A DNA stretch of 7,756 bases, from contig DATHVR010000146.1 in NCBI GenBank assembly GCA_035461175.1, positions 1 to 7,756 of the forward strand, in the 5' to 3' direction. A program made the position numbers and the translations under genes. This stretch comes from DATHVR01 sp035461175. GTDB lineage: Bacteria > Actinomycetota > Acidimicrobiia > Spongiisociales > ZC4RG35. The notes beneath the pieces are model-generated. The model had not been told where the DNA came from. It searched no databases and worked only from the letters and a program-made list of their open reading frames with translations. Shown one piece after another: positions 6,625-7,756 of the stretch (positions within the stretch are counted from its first letter, which is position 1; the number at the start of each line of letters is the position of its first letter).

Positions 6625-7698
6625 ATGTCGCTGAGCGGAACCCTTGAAGTATTCCCTCTGGAAGAGGTGCTTCGTCTCGTTGCCCGATCCCACACGGACG
6701 GCTGCCTCCGGGTCGTCAACGACCAGGAAGGCCGAATCTACATCGAGAACGGCTCGCTCAGCTATGCCACCGTCGAACCCGACGAGACGCTGCGCGCCCG
6801 CCTGATCGCATCCGGCCTGGCCACCGAGGAGACTCTGAACCGTCTCGACGTCTCCCGTAGCCCCCTGACCGAAGCCTTGAGCCCCTCGGTGTCGCAGTCG
6901 GCCCTGGCCGAGTTGGTCCGCGAACAGAGCGTCGAGGCCCTGTACCGGATCCGCAAGCCCGCGGCCGGAAGCTTCGAATTCCTCGTCGGGACCCATCCCC
7001 GCTACGCCACCGGCCAGAGCTTCGACATCGAGACCGTCATCTCCGAGGCCGAGCGTCGTGCCTCCGAGTGGGCGGACATCGAGAGCGTGGTTCCCGATCT
7101 GACCGTCCCGTGGCGCATGGTGCCCAGCCTCGAGGAGGAGTCGGTGAACCTGAGCGACACCGCCTGGCGCTTCCTGGCGGCGATGGACGGCTCCTGCGCC
7201 GTCGACGCCCTGGCCGACCGCCTGGGCATCACCAGGTTCCAGACCGCCCGCCGCATGGCCGAGCTCGGCCGGGCCCGCCTGGTCGAACCCGTCTCGGTTC
7301 CCCAGCCGGCCGCCGGCGGCGACGCCATCACCTCTTGGGTGAGCGAGCCCCAGGATGAGGCCCCGATCGAGCCCACCCCCGAGCCGGCCAGCGTACCGGT
7401 GACCGAGGAAGCGGCCCGGACCTCCTGGTGGCAGGACTCCCCGGCCACGCCCGGGGCAGGCGCGCCCGCCCAGGCACCGGCCGAGGTGGACGCTCCCGCC
7501 GCCGAAGAGACGACCGAGGTCGAGGCCGGGACCGAGCCAGACGAGTCGTTCCTCGAGACGGTCTTCGGTGAGCTCGAGAAGACCGAAGATGACGACGACC
7601 CCGAGGCCTCCGACCCCGAAGGTGACGACGACAGCGGCTTCGGCCTCCTCCGTCGCCGGGGTCTAGGTGCCGCCTTCCGGGAACTCGCCGACAGCTGA
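6625..7698 (+). CDS. DUF4388 (PATAN) domain protein with winged-helix-like segment and acidic linker
   Basis: The N-terminal part (about 1-155) reads as a DUF4388/PATAN domain: LSGTLEVFPLEEVLRLVA (3-20), TDGCLRVV (24-31) and GRIYIENGSLSYA (36-48), then ATEETLNRL (66-74) and a helical second half. Residues 174-221 (LSDTAWRFLAAMDG, then ALADRLGITRFQTARRMAEL) look like a winged-helix or helix-turn-helix fold. Residues about 222-337 are proline-, alanine- and acid-rich and probably disordered, with a short hydrophobic patch SFLETVFGEL (308-317). The protein ends in a basic amphipathic tail, FGLLRRRGLGAAFRELADS (339-357). PATAN domains occur in PatA-type regulators and in proteins linked to small GTPases, gliding and type IV pili, where they act as protein-protein adaptors. 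A regulatory adaptor role is therefore inferred, and the partner is unknown. There is no signal peptide or membrane helix. Start ATG 6625 is fixed by AAAGGAG six bases upstream. Confidence 0.82.
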   Translation: MSLSGTLEVFPLEEVLRLVARSHTDGCLRVVNDQEGRIYIENGSLSYATVEPDETLRARLIASGLATEETLNRLDVSRSPLTEALSPSVSQSALAELVREQSVEALYRIRKPAAGSFEFLVGTHPRYATGQSFDIETVISEAERRASEWADIESVVPDLTVPWRMVPSLEEESVNLSDTAWRFLAAMDGSCAVDALADRLGITRFQTARRMAELGRARLVEPVSVPQPAAGGDAITSWVSEPQDEAPIEPTPEPASVPVTEEAARTSWWQDSPATPGAGAPAQAPAEVDAPAAEETTEVEAGTEPDESFLETVFGELEKTEDDDDPEASDPEGDDDSGFGLLRRRGLGAAFRELADS

Positions 7699-7702
7699 GC
7701 TC

Positions 7703-7736
7703 CCGGCCACTCGCCAGAGTCCGTTCTGTGGGCCGG
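7703..7736 (+). repeat. Imperfect inverted repeat after the DUF4388 gene
   Basis: CCGGCC (7703-7708) can pair with GGCCGG (7731-7736). The adjacent AC/GT can extend the stem past one bulged G at 7730. The loop is about 17 nt and no T-tract follows directly. It begins a few bases after the stop codon, so it could protect or help end the mRNA, but in DNA this GC-rich a stem of this size is weak evidence alone. Confidence 0.3.
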
Positions 7737-7739
7737 AAA

Positions 7740-7756
7740 TGACGCCGGTGGCGTCA
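7740..7756 (+). terminator. Perfect hairpin at window edge, possible terminator
   Basis: TGACGCC (7740-7746), loop GGT, GGCGTCA (7750-7756) form a perfect 7-bp stem about 40 nt after the DUF4388 stop codon. AAA precedes the left arm (7737-7739), so the stem could continue as A-U pairs with a T run just beyond the window, which would make an ordinary intrinsic terminator. The sequence stops at the last stem base, so the T-tract cannot be seen. A palindromic operator for the next gene is the main alternative. Confidence 0.42.

Noticed and set aside
1..7756. Mobile elements, CRISPR arrays, tRNA genes, toxin-antitoxin or defence systems
   Set aside because: No transposase motifs, terminal repeats, regularly spaced repeats, tRNA-like arms or defence-gene domains are visible; nearly all the sequence belongs to conserved housekeeping genes.

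Overview
The window is a compact, entirely plus-strand stretch of high-GC bacterial chromosome. The C/G-rich third codon positions, the many GTG starts and the gene order rarA – small membrane protein – alaS – ruvX – mltG – aroE point to an actinobacterium. A DUF4388 (PATAN) gene directly after aroE, and promoter boxes placed for leaderless transcription, make a lineage such as Acidimicrobiia plausible. That finer placement is inference from the text of the sequence, not from a tree.

Layout: positions 1-68 hold a probable promoter whose -10 box sits 7 nt before the rarA ATG. rarA (69-1409) encodes the AAA+ replication-maintenance ATPase. A short gene (1429-1602, 57 aa) follows, with its own -10 box at the same 7-nt distance from its ATG. 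It encodes a one-helix basic membrane protein resembling the DUF6167 family found upstream of alaS in Streptomyces. alaS (1653-4286) is full-length alanyl-tRNA synthetase. ruvX (4283-4696), mltG (4693-5787) and aroE (5787-6596) follow as a tightly overlapping chain with overlaps of 4, 4 and 1 nt, each beginning with GTG. After a 28-nt gap with a strong Shine-Dalgarno comes a DUF4388/PATAN protein with a long acidic linker and a basic amphipathic C-terminal tail (6625-7698). The last 58 nt carry two inverted repeats, one of which runs to the window edge and may be a terminator.

Functionally this is a housekeeping block: fork maintenance (RarA), tRNA charging (AlaS), 16S rRNA end maturation (RuvX), limiting glycan-strand length in peptidoglycan (MltG) and the shikimate pathway (AroE). 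The products do not form one pathway. The grouping is an old conserved actinobacterial cluster, and the overlaps imply co-transcription and translational coupling from alaS to aroE.

I found no mobile element, CRISPR array, tRNA, rRNA, riboswitch or defence/biosynthetic system, and no gene-free stretch over 80 nt. The least-understood parts are the 57-aa protein and the DUF4388 protein with its conserved-looking tail. The matched leaderless promoters are the most informative regulatory signal.
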